From contig DFSS01000057.1 of assembly GCA_002381225.1 (NCBI GenBank), positions 1,196 to 19,914 of the forward strand: a DNA stretch of 18,719 nt. The letters are read 5' to 3'. Position 1 is the stretch's first letter, and each line of letters begins with the position of its first letter. Position numbers and translations under genes: made by a program. Under the pieces are notes generated by a model, which was not told the origin of the DNA, searched no databases, and saw nothing but the letters and a program-made list of their open reading frames with translations. Below are positions 1 through 7,478 of this stretch, one piece after another. Source of the DNA: Flavobacteriales bacterium UBA3431. Lineage in GTDB: Bacteria > Bacteroidota > Bacteroidia > Flavobacteriales > Schleiferiaceae.

Positions 1-1082
1 GTGCCATCGCATCCGTCCAGAGCGGCCCCGGTGACGCTGCCCCAGACGTTGATTTCGCCGCGGAGTTTCCGAAGTCCCAAAAAAGCAAAGCATACCGCCT
101 CTTTGAAGTCGCACTCCGCGGCCGATGGTACCTGCCATGTTCGGTGTGTATCCGCCTCGAGGAGGGCGCGAAGGAAGGCGTTTTTTGCCCCGCCTCCGGT
201 CACAAGGACCTCCCCGTCCGGAGCGTGCTGTAATCCATGATGAATGGCCCACGCAGCATGGTGGGTGGCCGTGGAAAGGGCGATTTTCGGCGAGAGTCCT
301 TCAAAAAGAGGAAGCACCGTGGCTTCTACCCATTCTCGTCCAAGACTTTTGGGAAAAGCTTGGTGGTAAAAGGCGACGTCTTGGAGCGCCGCCAAAACGC
401 CCTCATCGGGTGGGTGGCTCCGGGCGATGGCGCCGTCCTGGTCGTAGGCATGGCCACATCGTTGGGCAAAGTGATTCATGAGGAGATTGACGGGCCCTAA
501 GTCTCCGGCGCGGCGCAGGCCTTGGGCTGTCCAACTCGCATTGGAGAACCCGCCTAAATTCAAGCAGACGGCATATTCAGAATACAAAAAGGCATCGGCC
601 AAGGGTACTAAGGGGGCACCTTGACCTCCACGGTCTACATCCGCGACGCGAAAATCACAGACCACAGGGAGGCCGCCAAAACCCTGAGCCAGTTCAGGAT
701 CTTGGCCAATTTGACGGGTAAGGCCTTCCGACGGGCGATGGTGGACCGTGTGGCCGTGGCTGGCGATGGCTTGGACCGGCGTTCCATCAAAGAATTCATG
801 GAAGGCGGCGTTCAGCCACTGGCTGTATTCTCGGGACACCTCGTCCAATGCCGCCCCACGTAATGAATAGCTTGCCGGCAGGCGGTGGGCCCATGGGCTT
901 TGATCGTACGGCAGGCAGGTGCTTTGAACCAGTTCATGCCGCCAGCGGCCATCTTGGTGCCAAAATTTCACCAAGGCCAAATCGAGCCCATCGAGCGAGG
1001 TTCCCGACATGGCGCCTCCCACATAGAAGGGGCCTGGGCCTTGAAAGGTGGGCCAAGCGGCCAAGGAGGATTCCACGTGCAT
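1..1082 (-). CDS. anmK: Anhydro-N-acetylmuramic acid kinase, 3' end cut by window edge
   Basis: AnmK phosphorylates and opens 1,6-anhydro-MurNAc to MurNAc-6-phosphate, a cytoplasmic step of peptidoglycan recycling. I translated the reverse complement by hand: the frame stays open for 360 codons to the window edge. Visible motifs are the nucleotide-binding segment MSGTSLDGLD (25-34), DFRVADVDRGGQGAPLVP (143-160), a catalytic-type aspartate in GDLGPVN (193-199), KSLGREWVE (245-253) and VTGGGAKNAFL (294-304). The end, SVTGAALDACDG, resembles the usual C-terminus of the family, so only a few residues should be missing. The ATG at 1082 puts 24 residues before MSGTSLDG, rather more than usual; no better ATG is seen. 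It is divergent from the acyl-CoA dehydrogenase gene, 87 bp away. Family assignment is confident; the exact start is less sure. Confidence 0.95.
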   Translation of the reverse strand, partial: MHVESSLAAWPTFQGPGPFYVGGAMSGTSLDGLDLALVKFWHQDGRWRHELVQSTCLPYDQSPWAHRLPASYSLRGAALDEVSREYSQWLNAAFHEFFDGTPVQAIASHGHTVHHRPSEGLTRQIGQDPELAQGFGGLPVVCDFRVADVDRGGQGAPLVPLADAFLYSEYAVCLNLGGFSNASWTAQGLRRAGDLGPVNLLMNHFAQRCGHAYDQDGAIARSHPPDEGVLAALQDVAFYHQAFPKSLGREWVEATVLPLFEGLSPKIALSTATHHAAWAIHHGLQHAPDGEVLVTGGGAKNAFLRALLEADTHRTWQVPSAAECDFKEAVCFAFLGLRKLRGEINVWGSVTGAALDGCDG

Positions 1083-1130
1083 GACCTCGCAAAGATGAGG
1101 TAGTTGTGCCAACCGACGAGAGGCCATGCG

Positions 1131-1146
1131 GCCGTAAATTTGCGGC
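1131..1146. promoter_or_regulatory. Near-perfect palindrome over a candidate -7 element
   Basis: The 87-bp divergent region between anmK and the acyl-CoA dehydrogenase holds GCCGTAAATTTGCGGC, a 16-bp palindrome with a single T/G mismatch pair. Inside it, TAAATTTG (1135-1142) matches the Bacteroidota -7 consensus TAnnTTTG on the plus strand. This would start transcription about 20 bases before the ATG at 1170. No good -33 TTG lies at the usual distance. A repressor site or a chance palindrome are both possible. Confidence 0.4.
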
Positions 1147-1169
1147 AGACTCAGAAATCAAATCTTGCT

Positions 1170-2324
1170 ATGCATTTTCAACTTTCCGAAGAGCACCTCA
1201 TGATCCGCGATGCGGCGCGTGATTTTGCTCACGCCGAATTGCTTCCCGGTGTCATTGAGCGCGACAATGCCCAATCCTTTCCTGCTGATGCGGTGAAGAA
1301 AATGGGAGAGTTGGGCTTTATGGGCATGATGACTTCACCCGATTACCAAGGCGGAGGGATGGATACGATTTCGTACGCGTTGGCCATGGAAGAAATTTCC
1401 AAAATCGATGCCTCGGCGTCGGTCGTTATGAGTGTCAACAATTCATTGGTCTGCTGGGGCCTAGAGAAATTTGGATCAGAAGCCCAAAAGCAGAAATACC
1501 TCACTCGCCTGGCTAGCGGCGAAATCATTGGGGCATTTTGTTTGAGTGAGCCGGAGGCCGGGTCAGATGCAACCAGCCAGCGCACCACGGCCATCGATTG
1601 CGGAGACCACTACCTCCTGAACGGGACGAAAAATTGGATCACGAATGGGAATTCGGCCTCCGTCTATTTGGTCATGGCGCAAACGGATGTCGCCAAGGGC
1701 CACCGCGGTATCAATTGCCTTATTGTCGAAAAGGGCATGGAAGGATTTATCGTTGGTAAGAAAGAAGATAAGTTGGGCATCCGCGGGAGCGATACGCACT
1801 CTCTGATGTTCACGGATGTCAAGGTCCCGAAGGAAAACCGCGTTGGCGAAGATGGATTTGGATTCAAATTCGCGATGAAAACGCTTTCCGGGGGACGCAT
1901 AGGCATTGCGGCACAGGCGCTGGGCATTGCTTCTGGGGCCCTGGAATTCGCGGCAAAATATGCGACGGAGCGCAAAGCTTTTGGCAAAGCCATCTCTGAG
2001 CACCAAGCCATTGCCTTTAAGTTGGCAGACATGGCAACCAAGGTCGAAGCGGCCCGCTTGCTCGTGTTGAAGGCGGCCTGGTTGAAAGACCAAGGCCTGA
2101 ACTATGACAAAGAGTCCGCGATGGCGAAATTGTACGCCAGCGAAGTGGCCATGGAAGCGACCGTCGAGGCGGTGCAAATCCACGGAGGCTATGGATTCGT
2201 GAAAGAATACCACGTAGAGCGCTTGATGCGTGACGCGAAGATTACCCAGATTTACGAGGGCACGAGCGAGATTCAGCGCATCGTGATTTCTCGCGCGATC
2301 CTGGACGAGATGGCTGCGATGTAA
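1170..2324 (+). CDS. Acyl-CoA dehydrogenase, short-chain (butyryl-CoA type)
   Basis: An FAD enzyme that introduces the alpha-beta double bond into acyl-CoA in fatty acid or branched-chain amino acid breakdown, passing electrons to an electron-transfer flavoprotein. The 384-residue product has normal family length. Signature 1 is GAFCLSEPEAGSD (121-133), followed by the flavin-binding WITNG (156-160). Near the C-terminus are QIHGGYGFVKEYHVERLMRD (336-355) and YEGTSEIQR (362-370), whose E363 is the expected catalytic base. The frame is open further upstream, but the ATG at 1170 gives the typical start MHFQLSEEHLMIRD and is preferred. It is monocistronic, ending before a strong hairpin. The exact substrate cannot be told from sequence. 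Confidence 0.95.
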   Translation: MHFQLSEEHLMIRDAARDFAHAELLPGVIERDNAQSFPADAVKKMGELGFMGMMTSPDYQGGGMDTISYALAMEEISKIDASASVVMSVNNSLVCWGLEKFGSEAQKQKYLTRLASGEIIGAFCLSEPEAGSDATSQRTTAIDCGDHYLLNGTKNWITNGNSASVYLVMAQTDVAKGHRGINCLIVEKGMEGFIVGKKEDKLGIRGSDTHSLMFTDVKVPKENRVGEDGFGFKFAMKTLSGGRIGIAAQALGIASGALEFAAKYATERKAFGKAISEHQAIAFKLADMATKVEAARLLVLKAAWLKDQGLNYDKESAMAKLYASEVAMEATVEAVQIHGGYGFVKEYHVERLMRDAKITQIYEGTSEIQRIVISRAILDEMAAM

Positions 2325-2349
2325 GCGTTGCCACGGATCGGGTAGAACG

Positions 2350-2378
2350 AAAAAGCGCGGCCCTCGGGCCGCGCTTTG
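2350..2378. terminator. Bidirectional rho-independent terminator
   Basis: A perfect 12-bp inverted repeat, AAAGCGCGGCCC / GGGCCGCGCTTT (2352-2363 and 2366-2377), is separated by two bases. It lies between the convergent acyl-CoA dehydrogenase and OmpH-like genes. Read on the minus strand the stem is followed by a run of five T, and on the plus strand by three T, so it should end transcription best for the minus-strand operon. Confidence 0.88.
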
Positions 2379-2414
2379 CGTTGGTTGCTCAAGCAACCCG
2401 TATTCGATCGATTC

Positions 2415-2969
2415 TTACTCCTCTTCGCTGGGGGGATCCATGCTGTTCAGCACCTCAGCGAGTTTTGCTGTGAGATCCAAGGCCTCAGAGCCGTAAAGCA
2501 AATTGGATTCATACACAAAGATCAAGTCCAAGCCCATGTCTTCTTGGAGCTGGGCAATGGCTTTGTCCACTTGGGTCTTGACCAAGGCGTTCATCTTGGC
2601 TTCTTCTTGGGCCAACTCCCCGCTGCGCTGCTGCTCCAGGGCCTGGTAGTTTTGGTTGACGCGTTGGAAGTCCAACTGAGCGCGCTCCAATTCAATTTTG
2701 GACAAATTGGGTGCCGCTTTCTGCAAGATTTCGTATTCAGCTTGCAGGTTTTGCTGGCTGCGAATGAGTTCGGCCTCCATTTTCTTGGCGGTCGCCTCAA
2801 ACTGCCCAACCAATTCGGTGTGGTACGTGTACAACTGCGTTAAAGAATCGAGGCGGACGTAGCCCACCTTCATGCCGTCGCCGGAGGGAGCTGTGCCGCC
2901 ACCCGTGGTGCACGATGCGGCCATCATGACAGCGGCACCGGCCAAAAGAAGTGTTTTCAAGGTTTTCAT
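2415..2969 (-). CDS. OmpH/Skp-like periplasmic lipoprotein
   Basis: A 184-residue OmpH/Skp family protein. Skp is a periplasmic holdase chaperone for outer membrane proteins; several Bacteroidota members carry a lipobox, as here. The N-terminus MKTLKTLLLAGAAVMMAASC has a lipobox-like AASC with C20 as the lipidated residue. After a Gly/Thr/Ser linker comes MKVGYVRLDSLTQLY (about 33-47), the family's first beta strand, then a long charged helical segment (about 55-135) rich in Glu, Gln and Lys that fits the coiled-coil arms. The C-terminal part, DLIFVYESNLLYGSEALDLT, matches the usual closing strand and helix. The ATG at 2969 is preferred because it gives a proper signal peptide; an in-frame start at 2987 would add six residues. 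It lies 14 bp after hutU, as the last gene of the operon. Confidence 0.85.
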   Translation of the reverse strand: MKTLKTLLLAGAAVMMAASCTTGGGTAPSGDGMKVGYVRLDSLTQLYTYHTELVGQFEATAKKMEAELIRSQQNLQAEYEILQKAAPNLSKIELERAQLDFQRVNQNYQALEQQRSGELAQEEAKMNALVKTQVDKAIAQLQEDMGLDLIFVYESNLLYGSEALDLTAKLAEVLNSMDPPSEEE

Positions 2970-2983
2970 GCCGCCGAAAATAA

Positions 2984-4990
2984 TCAAAAGACCCGGGCTA
3001 TCGTCTCCTCCACGAGGGATTTCGATGCAATTTGTGCCACGGTGACCTTTAAGGCGGGCTGGCGGCGCATTTCACGGCCGATGGCAATTAGGGCTTCCGG
3101 GTTCCGGGCCCATGCTCGTCGGGCAATCCCATTGTTGACATCGTAAAACAACATGCTTTCTAATCGACGGTCTGCCTCAGGGCTCCCATCGAGCAGCATG
3201 CCAAAACCACCATTGATGACTTCTCCCCAGCCGACGCCCCCGCCGTTGTGCAGGCTCACCCACGTGGCACCTCGGAAGCTATCTCCAATGGCATTGTGCA
3301 CGGCCATGTCCGCGGTAAAGCGCGAGCCGTCATAGATGTTGGAGGTTTCGCGGTAGGGAGAGTCGGTGCCGCTCACATCGTGGTGGTCACGCCCCAACAC
3401 CACCGAACCTATTTCGCCACGGGCGATGGCCTCGTTGAAGGCCCGCGCAATTGCAATACGGCCGACGGAATCCGCGTAGAGGATGCGGGCTTGCGACCCC
3501 ACTACGAGGCGGTTCTCCTCGGCTTGCTCAATCCATCGAAGGTTGTCCTCCATTTGGAGGCGGATGTCCTCGGGGGCTTGGGCCGCGAGTTCGCGAAGAA
3601 CCCGAGCCGCGATGGCATCGGTGCGGCGCAAATCGTCGGGATTCCCCGAGGCGCAGACCCAACGAAATGGGCCAAATCCATAGTCAAAACACAAAGGACC
3701 CAAAATGTCTTGGACGTAGCTCGGGTAGGCGAAATCCAAGCCATTCTTGGCCATGACCTCGGCTCCAGCTCGGCTAGATTCGAGTAGGAAGGCATTGCCG
3801 TAATCAAAGAAATACATCCCTCGGGCGTGCAAGGTGTTGATGGCCTGCACATGGGCTCGCAGGGTCTCCTGTATAGCCTTCTTGAAGGATTCGGGATGGC
3901 TCACCATCAAGGCATTGGCTTCCTCATAGGTGTATCCTTGGGGGTAGTAGCCCCCCGCCCAGGGGTTGTGCAAGGAGGTCTGGTCACTGCCCAGATCGAC
4001 CGAAATGTTGCGCTCAACGAGGCGCTCCCAGAGATCGACGGTATTTCCGACAAACGCGATGGACCGGTTGCCCCCGGTGGCTTGGCTCTCCAAGGCCGAA
4101 TCTATCGCCGCATCCACGTCTTCAAAAATTGCATCCACCCACCCTTGGCTATGGCGCTTGTGGGCGGCAGTGGCATTGATTTCGGCGGTAATGCTGACCA
4201 TTCCGGCGATGGAGGCCGCTTTGGGCTGGGCGCCGCTCATGCCACCAAGTCCAGCGGTCACGAAGAGTTTGCCTTCCAAGGGGCCGCGGGTGAATTTTCG
4301 GGCGGCATTCATGACCGTGATGGTCGTGCCATGGACGATGCCTTGTGGGCCGATGTACATGTAGGAGCCGGCCGTCATCTGACCGTACTGCGATACGCCC
4401 AGGGCGTTCATTCGCTCCCAATCGTCTGGTTTCGAGTAGTTGGGGATAACCATGCCGTTCGTCACGACGACGCGGGGCGCTTCTTTGGAAGAGGGGAATA
4501 GGCCTTGGGGGTGCCCGCTGTGCATGTGCAAGGTCTGCTCCTGCGTCATGGTGGCCAGGTACTGCATGGTGAGGCGGTACTGGGCCCAGTTTTGGAACAC
4601 GGCGCCATTGCCCCCGTAGGTAATTAATTCATGGGGGTGTTGCGCGACGGCGGGATCCAAATTGTTTTGGATCATCAGCATGATAGCGGCCGCTTGCTCG
4701 CATTGCGCCGGGTAGTCGCCGATGGGCCGGGCATGCATCGCATAGGTAGGGCGGTATCGGTACATGTAGATGCGGCCGTAGTCCTTGAGTTCTTGGGCAA
4801 ATTCGGGGGCGAGCTCGGCGTGCAGGGCCGGTGGGAAATACCGCAGAGCGTTCTCGAGTGCAAGCCCTTTCTCGGCCCGGGTCAAGATGTCTTTGCGAAT
4901 CGGGGCGTGGGAAACGGTCGAGTCGAACCCTGGATGTTCGGGAAGAGAAGAAGGAATGCCTTCTAAAATGGCACGTTGAAATTCGGTCAT
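2984..4990 (-). CDS. hutU: Urocanate hydratase (urocanase), long form
   Basis: Urocanase converts urocanate to 4-imidazolone-5-propionate using tightly bound NAD, the second step of histidine degradation in the cytoplasm. The product has 668 residues, the long form; the classical Pseudomonas/Bacillus enzymes have about 555. Clear motifs are YGGNGAVFQNWAQYRLTM (125-142), SGHPQGLFPS (158-167), YGQMTAGSYMYIGPQGIVHG (202-221), GLGGMSGAQPKAA (247-259), SDQTSLHNP (335-343) and GFGPFRWVCASG (438-449). C434 and C446 flank GFGPFRW, and either could stand for the active-site cysteine. The start ATG overlaps the upstream stop as ATGA, indicating translational coupling. No other hut gene is in the window, so the rest of the pathway must lie elsewhere or be absent. 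Confidence 0.97.
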   Translation of the reverse strand: MTEFQRAILEGIPSSLPEHPGFDSTVSHAPIRKDILTRAEKGLALENALRYFPPALHAELAPEFAQELKDYGRIYMYRYRPTYAMHARPIGDYPAQCEQAAAIMLMIQNNLDPAVAQHPHELITYGGNGAVFQNWAQYRLTMQYLATMTQEQTLHMHSGHPQGLFPSSKEAPRVVVTNGMVIPNYSKPDDWERMNALGVSQYGQMTAGSYMYIGPQGIVHGTTITVMNAARKFTRGPLEGKLFVTAGLGGMSGAQPKAASIAGMVSITAEINATAAHKRHSQGWVDAIFEDVDAAIDSALESQATGGNRSIAFVGNTVDLWERLVERNISVDLGSDQTSLHNPWAGGYYPQGYTYEEANALMVSHPESFKKAIQETLRAHVQAINTLHARGMYFFDYGNAFLLESSRAGAEVMAKNGLDFAYPSYVQDILGPLCFDYGFGPFRWVCASGNPDDLRRTDAIAARVLRELAAQAPEDIRLQMEDNLRWIEQAEENRLVVGSQARILYADSVGRIAIARAFNEAIARGEIGSVVLGRDHHDVSGTDSPYRETSNIYDGSRFTADMAVHNAIGDSFRGATWVSLHNGGGVGWGEVINGGFGMLLDGSPEADRRLESMLFYDVNNGIARRAWARNPEALIAIGREMRRQPALKVTVAQIASKSLVEETIARVF

Positions 4991-5151
4991 GAGGTCGGTT
5001 TTTTGAATGCTCCCGTGCGCTTGTCAAAGCCATAAGGGCAGTGCTTGCAACCACTCTGACAGCAATGGCCCCTTTTTCGGTGATAGGCCTCCGTGAAGAC
5101 GATGAATCCCTCGGGGCTGTAGTAAAAATCTTCCGGGTCTAAAGGTTTCAT
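4987..5151 (-). CDS. DUF5522 family small cysteine-rich protein
   Basis: A 54-residue protein beginning MKPLDPEDFYYSPEGFIVFT, followed by YHRKRGHCCQSGCKHCPYGF. This is the DUF5522 pattern, a short conserved family without a known role. The cysteine cluster C30-C31-x3-C35-x2-C38 suggests metal or Fe-S binding, which is inference. The upstream ATG at 5184 would add 11 residues (MADFCPCTQPA, with two more cysteines); I prefer 5151 because family members usually start just before the EDFYY motif. The stop overlaps the hutU start by 4 bp (ATGA), so this is the first gene of a coupled operon with hutU and the OmpH-like gene. Confidence 0.78.
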   Translation of the reverse strand: MKPLDPEDFYYSPEGFIVFTEAYHRKRGHCCQSGCKHCPYGFDKRTGAFKKPTS

Positions 5152-5213
5152 AGCAGGTTGAGTGCAGGGACAAAAGTCGGCCATAAAAGTCAAAAAGAAA
5201 CGACCTTTATCCC

Positions 5214-6173
5214 ATGAGAACATATGCCATCCTTCTAAGTTCGCTTCTGATTTTTGTTCCAAATTCGCTCGGCGCGCAAAATACATCTCCTGCCCAAGGG
5301 TCCGAATTGTCGCCTCGAAAGGTCTACATAGCGACCTATGAAAAAATGGCGAGAAAAGAAATGAAGCGCACGGGCGTGCCCGCTTCGATCACGCTGGCTC
5401 AAGGCATTTTGGAAAGTGGAAATGGGCAAAGTCGGCTCGCGACCGAAGGCAATAATCACTTCGGCATTAAATGCCACGAAGGATGGAAAGGCAAAACGAT
5501 GTTCGTTGATGACGATAAGCCCGATGAGTGTTTCAGAGTATATCGAAACCCCAAACAGAGTTTTGTTGATCATTCGGAATTTTTACTGAGTCGTAGCCGA
5601 TATGATGGGCTGTTCATTCTCGATCCTCGCGATTACCAAAGCTGGGCCAAGGGTTTGAAAGCAGCAGGCTACGCAACGAGCCCTACTTATGCGGAAAAGC
5701 TGATCAAAATCATCGAGGAAGAAGAGTTGTACCGTTTTGATCAGCAGGTGATAAAACCCGCAACCAAAGGCTTAAAGGCGCACTCCAGGTATAAAATGAC
5801 TCCCAATGGGGCGGGCTATGTACTCCTGGAGGAAGGCGAAACCATTGAACAAGTGGCTTTTGACTTGAATTTGAAGCTGGATAAGATTTTGGATTTCAAT
5901 GATGCTTCGTACGCTTGGATTCCCCGCCCTGGAGACAGAATCTACGTCACCCCCAAGAAGAAAAACTGGGACCGAAAACTCCGGGAAATCAGTACCTGCC
6001 GAATGGTGGCAGGCGAAAGTACGTGGGATGTGGCACAGCGCTATGGGATTCAGCTCGAAGCGTTGTATCGAATGAATGCTTGGCCGGTAGGCTATCAGCC
6101 CGGGGATGGCGAGCTGATTCGCCTGCAAGGCCCCATGTTGGGGTTGACAAAAAACCCTGCGGGCACGTTGTAA
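5214..6173 (+). CDS. Secreted glucosaminidase with LysM-like repeats
   Basis: A 319-residue exported peptidoglycan hydrolase. Residues 1-21 are a signal peptide (hydrophobic core AILLSSLLIFV, likely cut near SLGA-Q). Residues about 35-172 form a GH73-type glucosaminidase domain: VPASITLAQGILESGNGQS (55-73) carries the catalytic glutamate E67, followed by NNHFGIKC (80-87), FRVYRNPKQSFVDHSEFL (107-124) and YATSPTYAEKLIKIIEE (153-169). Two LysM-like peptidoglycan-binding stretches follow, at about 201-245 (YVLLEEGETIEQVAFDLNL, ending in PRPGDRIYV) and 263-304 (RMVAGESTWDVAQRYGI, ending in YQPGDGELIRL). It is divergent from the DUF5522 operon. Its stop codon directly touches the stop codon of the convergent lipoprotein gene. 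It probably acts in septal cleavage or wall turnover. Confidence 0.92.
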   Translation: MRTYAILLSSLLIFVPNSLGAQNTSPAQGSELSPRKVYIATYEKMARKEMKRTGVPASITLAQGILESGNGQSRLATEGNNHFGIKCHEGWKGKTMFVDDDKPDECFRVYRNPKQSFVDHSEFLLSRSRYDGLFILDPRDYQSWAKGLKAAGYATSPTYAEKLIKIIEEEELYRFDQQVIKPATKGLKAHSRYKMTPNGAGYVLLEEGETIEQVAFDLNLKLDKILDFNDASYAWIPRPGDRIYVTPKKKNWDRKLREISTCRMVAGESTWDVAQRYGIQLEALYRMNAWPVGYQPGDGELIRLQGPMLGLTKNPAGTL

Positions 6174-7478
6174 TTAAGGAACTAACATACTGGCTGACCA
6201 GTATCCTTCCTCTCCTTGGGCTCGGTAGGTCAATCCTGCCCAGGGGGCTTGAGGATTGGGCTGTCGACTCACCCACCAGAGTTGCCCCTCACTAGGCTGA
6301 CTGCGAAGATATCGGATGGCGGCCTGGTAGTGGGCCTCCTGTGCACTGTCTCGGACGTCCGGGATATAGGCCAAATAGCGGTTGGCGGCTAGGGTGTCCT
6401 CGCAGGTTAAAATGAATTCCCCCATCGTTTTTATATAGGGTAAGACCGCTAAGGGTTTTTTGAGCTTCAGATCATTCGGGGCAACAAAATCGTTGGATGG
6501 GACCCAATGGGGGATGCGCAAATTGGCCGTTTCCTGAAAACGCAGGGTGATGCGATGGAGTTGGTTTCGTCGTCCTTCCACCAAGCATTCACCTTGGGCT
6601 TGAATGGCAAAGGGATGTCCTCGGTAGCTCACCCGGCTGTCTAGGGCGGTCCATTGGGCCCACTGAAGACGTGGGGTGAGCCATCTCCATCCCGGAAAGG
6701 CCCTCGCTTCGACAGAGTCGGCAAAGCCCAGCAATTCAGATCTCAAACCTGCATCACTAATCGCTACTTTGGCCGTGCTGTCTGACGTATAGCGGGCAGT
6801 CCACCCCCGGCTCGCTGGATGGGCAAAGCGCCACGAACGCAAATCATCCGATGGGGCTTGTTTTCCCCCTGGAATGGCCATCCAGGCATTGGAGAGGGGA
6901 TTTCGATCTTCTAAAGCCAGAGTGATGAGGTCGTAGGTAGCAAGTTGGTGGGCTAAGTCAGGATATCCTTGATAGGAACTCCCCCCGGATTGGGCGTCAA
7001 TTTGCCGGATTGCTTCTTCGGCAAGAATGTCGGTGGTACTCAAAATGAGCCAATCGGTCGTTTCGGCCAAGGCCCATTTACCTTGTTCATCTCGCCATTC
7101 CCAAATCGTCCCGGAAGCATAATTGCGCCGAGTCGGGGATAAATGAGACAGCTTCGAGGGATGAAAGGAAGTGAATCCGCGTCGTACGGTAAAGGCCCAA
7201 TGCAACCGGTCTGCTCCCACCGAGTGCAGACTCAACAGCCCTTCTCGATTCGCGTCCAAAGGGAGTTGCTTCATGAAAAATTCCAATTTATCCGCGTCAG
7301 GTAGAGCTTGACCATCTGTCCAGGCAGAAAGCAGGGTAGGCGCGTGGCGAACCGGAATTAAAATGGCAGCGTTGACAGGAGTGGCCTGAATAAGGTCCAA
7401 ATTGGCAATGTCCTCCTGGCACCCAACGAGCGAATACCCCATCCATGCGGCAAGGGAGAGAAGGCGGAATCTTTTCAC
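6174..7478 (-). CDS. Unrecognised lipoprotein downstream of rnhB
   Basis: A 434-residue protein I do not recognise at family level. It begins with a short signal peptide and lipobox, LLSLAAWMGYSLVGC, with C20 as the lipidated residue. The rest is soluble, rich in Trp and aromatic residues (for example GTIWEWRDEQGKWAL), has no further membrane segment, and looks like alternating beta-rich segments. The opening ATPVNAAILIPV loosely recalls DUF3352-like Bacteroidota lipoproteins, but this is weak. The start is GTG, overlapping the rnhB stop by 4 bp (GTGA), so translation is probably coupled to rnhB. The stop abuts that of the convergent glucosaminidase gene with no gap. Confidence 0.75.
   Translation of the reverse strand: MKRFRLLSLAAWMGYSLVGCQEDIANLDLIQATPVNAAILIPVRHAPTLLSAWTDGQALPDADKLEFFMKQLPLDANREGLLSLHSVGADRLHWAFTVRRGFTSFHPSKLSHLSPTRRNYASGTIWEWRDEQGKWALAETTDWLILSTTDILAEEAIRQIDAQSGGSSYQGYPDLAHQLATYDLITLALEDRNPLSNAWMAIPGGKQAPSDDLRSWRFAHPASRGWTARYTSDSTAKVAISDAGLRSELLGFADSVEARAFPGWRWLTPRLQWAQWTALDSRVSYRGHPFAIQAQGECLVEGRRNQLHRITLRFQETANLRIPHWVPSNDFVAPNDLKLKKPLAVLPYIKTMGEFILTCEDTLAANRYLAYIPDVRDSAQEAHYQAAIRYLRSQPSEGQLWWVSRQPNPQAPWAGLTYRAQGEEGYWSASMLVP
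6187..6204 (+). terminator. Candidate 3' hairpin for the glucosaminidase transcript
   Basis: ATACTGG, CTGA and CCAGTAT form a perfect 7-bp stem with a 4-base loop, starting 13 bp after the glucosaminidase stop codon. It lies inside the last codons of the convergent lipoprotein gene. No U-run follows, only a pyrimidine-rich stretch (ccttcctctcctt), so it may act as an mRNA 3' end or be a chance structure. Confidence 0.35.

Noticed and set aside
1563..2396. Minus-strand frame of 277 codons opposite the acyl-CoA dehydrogenase
   Set aside because: The plus strand clearly encodes the dehydrogenase with all its motifs. The antisense frame has no recognisable domain and crosses the terminator.
2376..2843. 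Plus-strand frame of 155 codons opposite the OmpH-like gene
   Set aside because: It starts inside the terminator stem and mirrors the coiled-coil codons. The OmpH-like protein with its signal peptide is far more convincing.
3827..4501. Plus-strand frame of 224 codons opposite hutU
   Set aside because: It is an antisense shadow of the highly conserved urocanase and has low-complexity Gly/Val-rich content without any domain.
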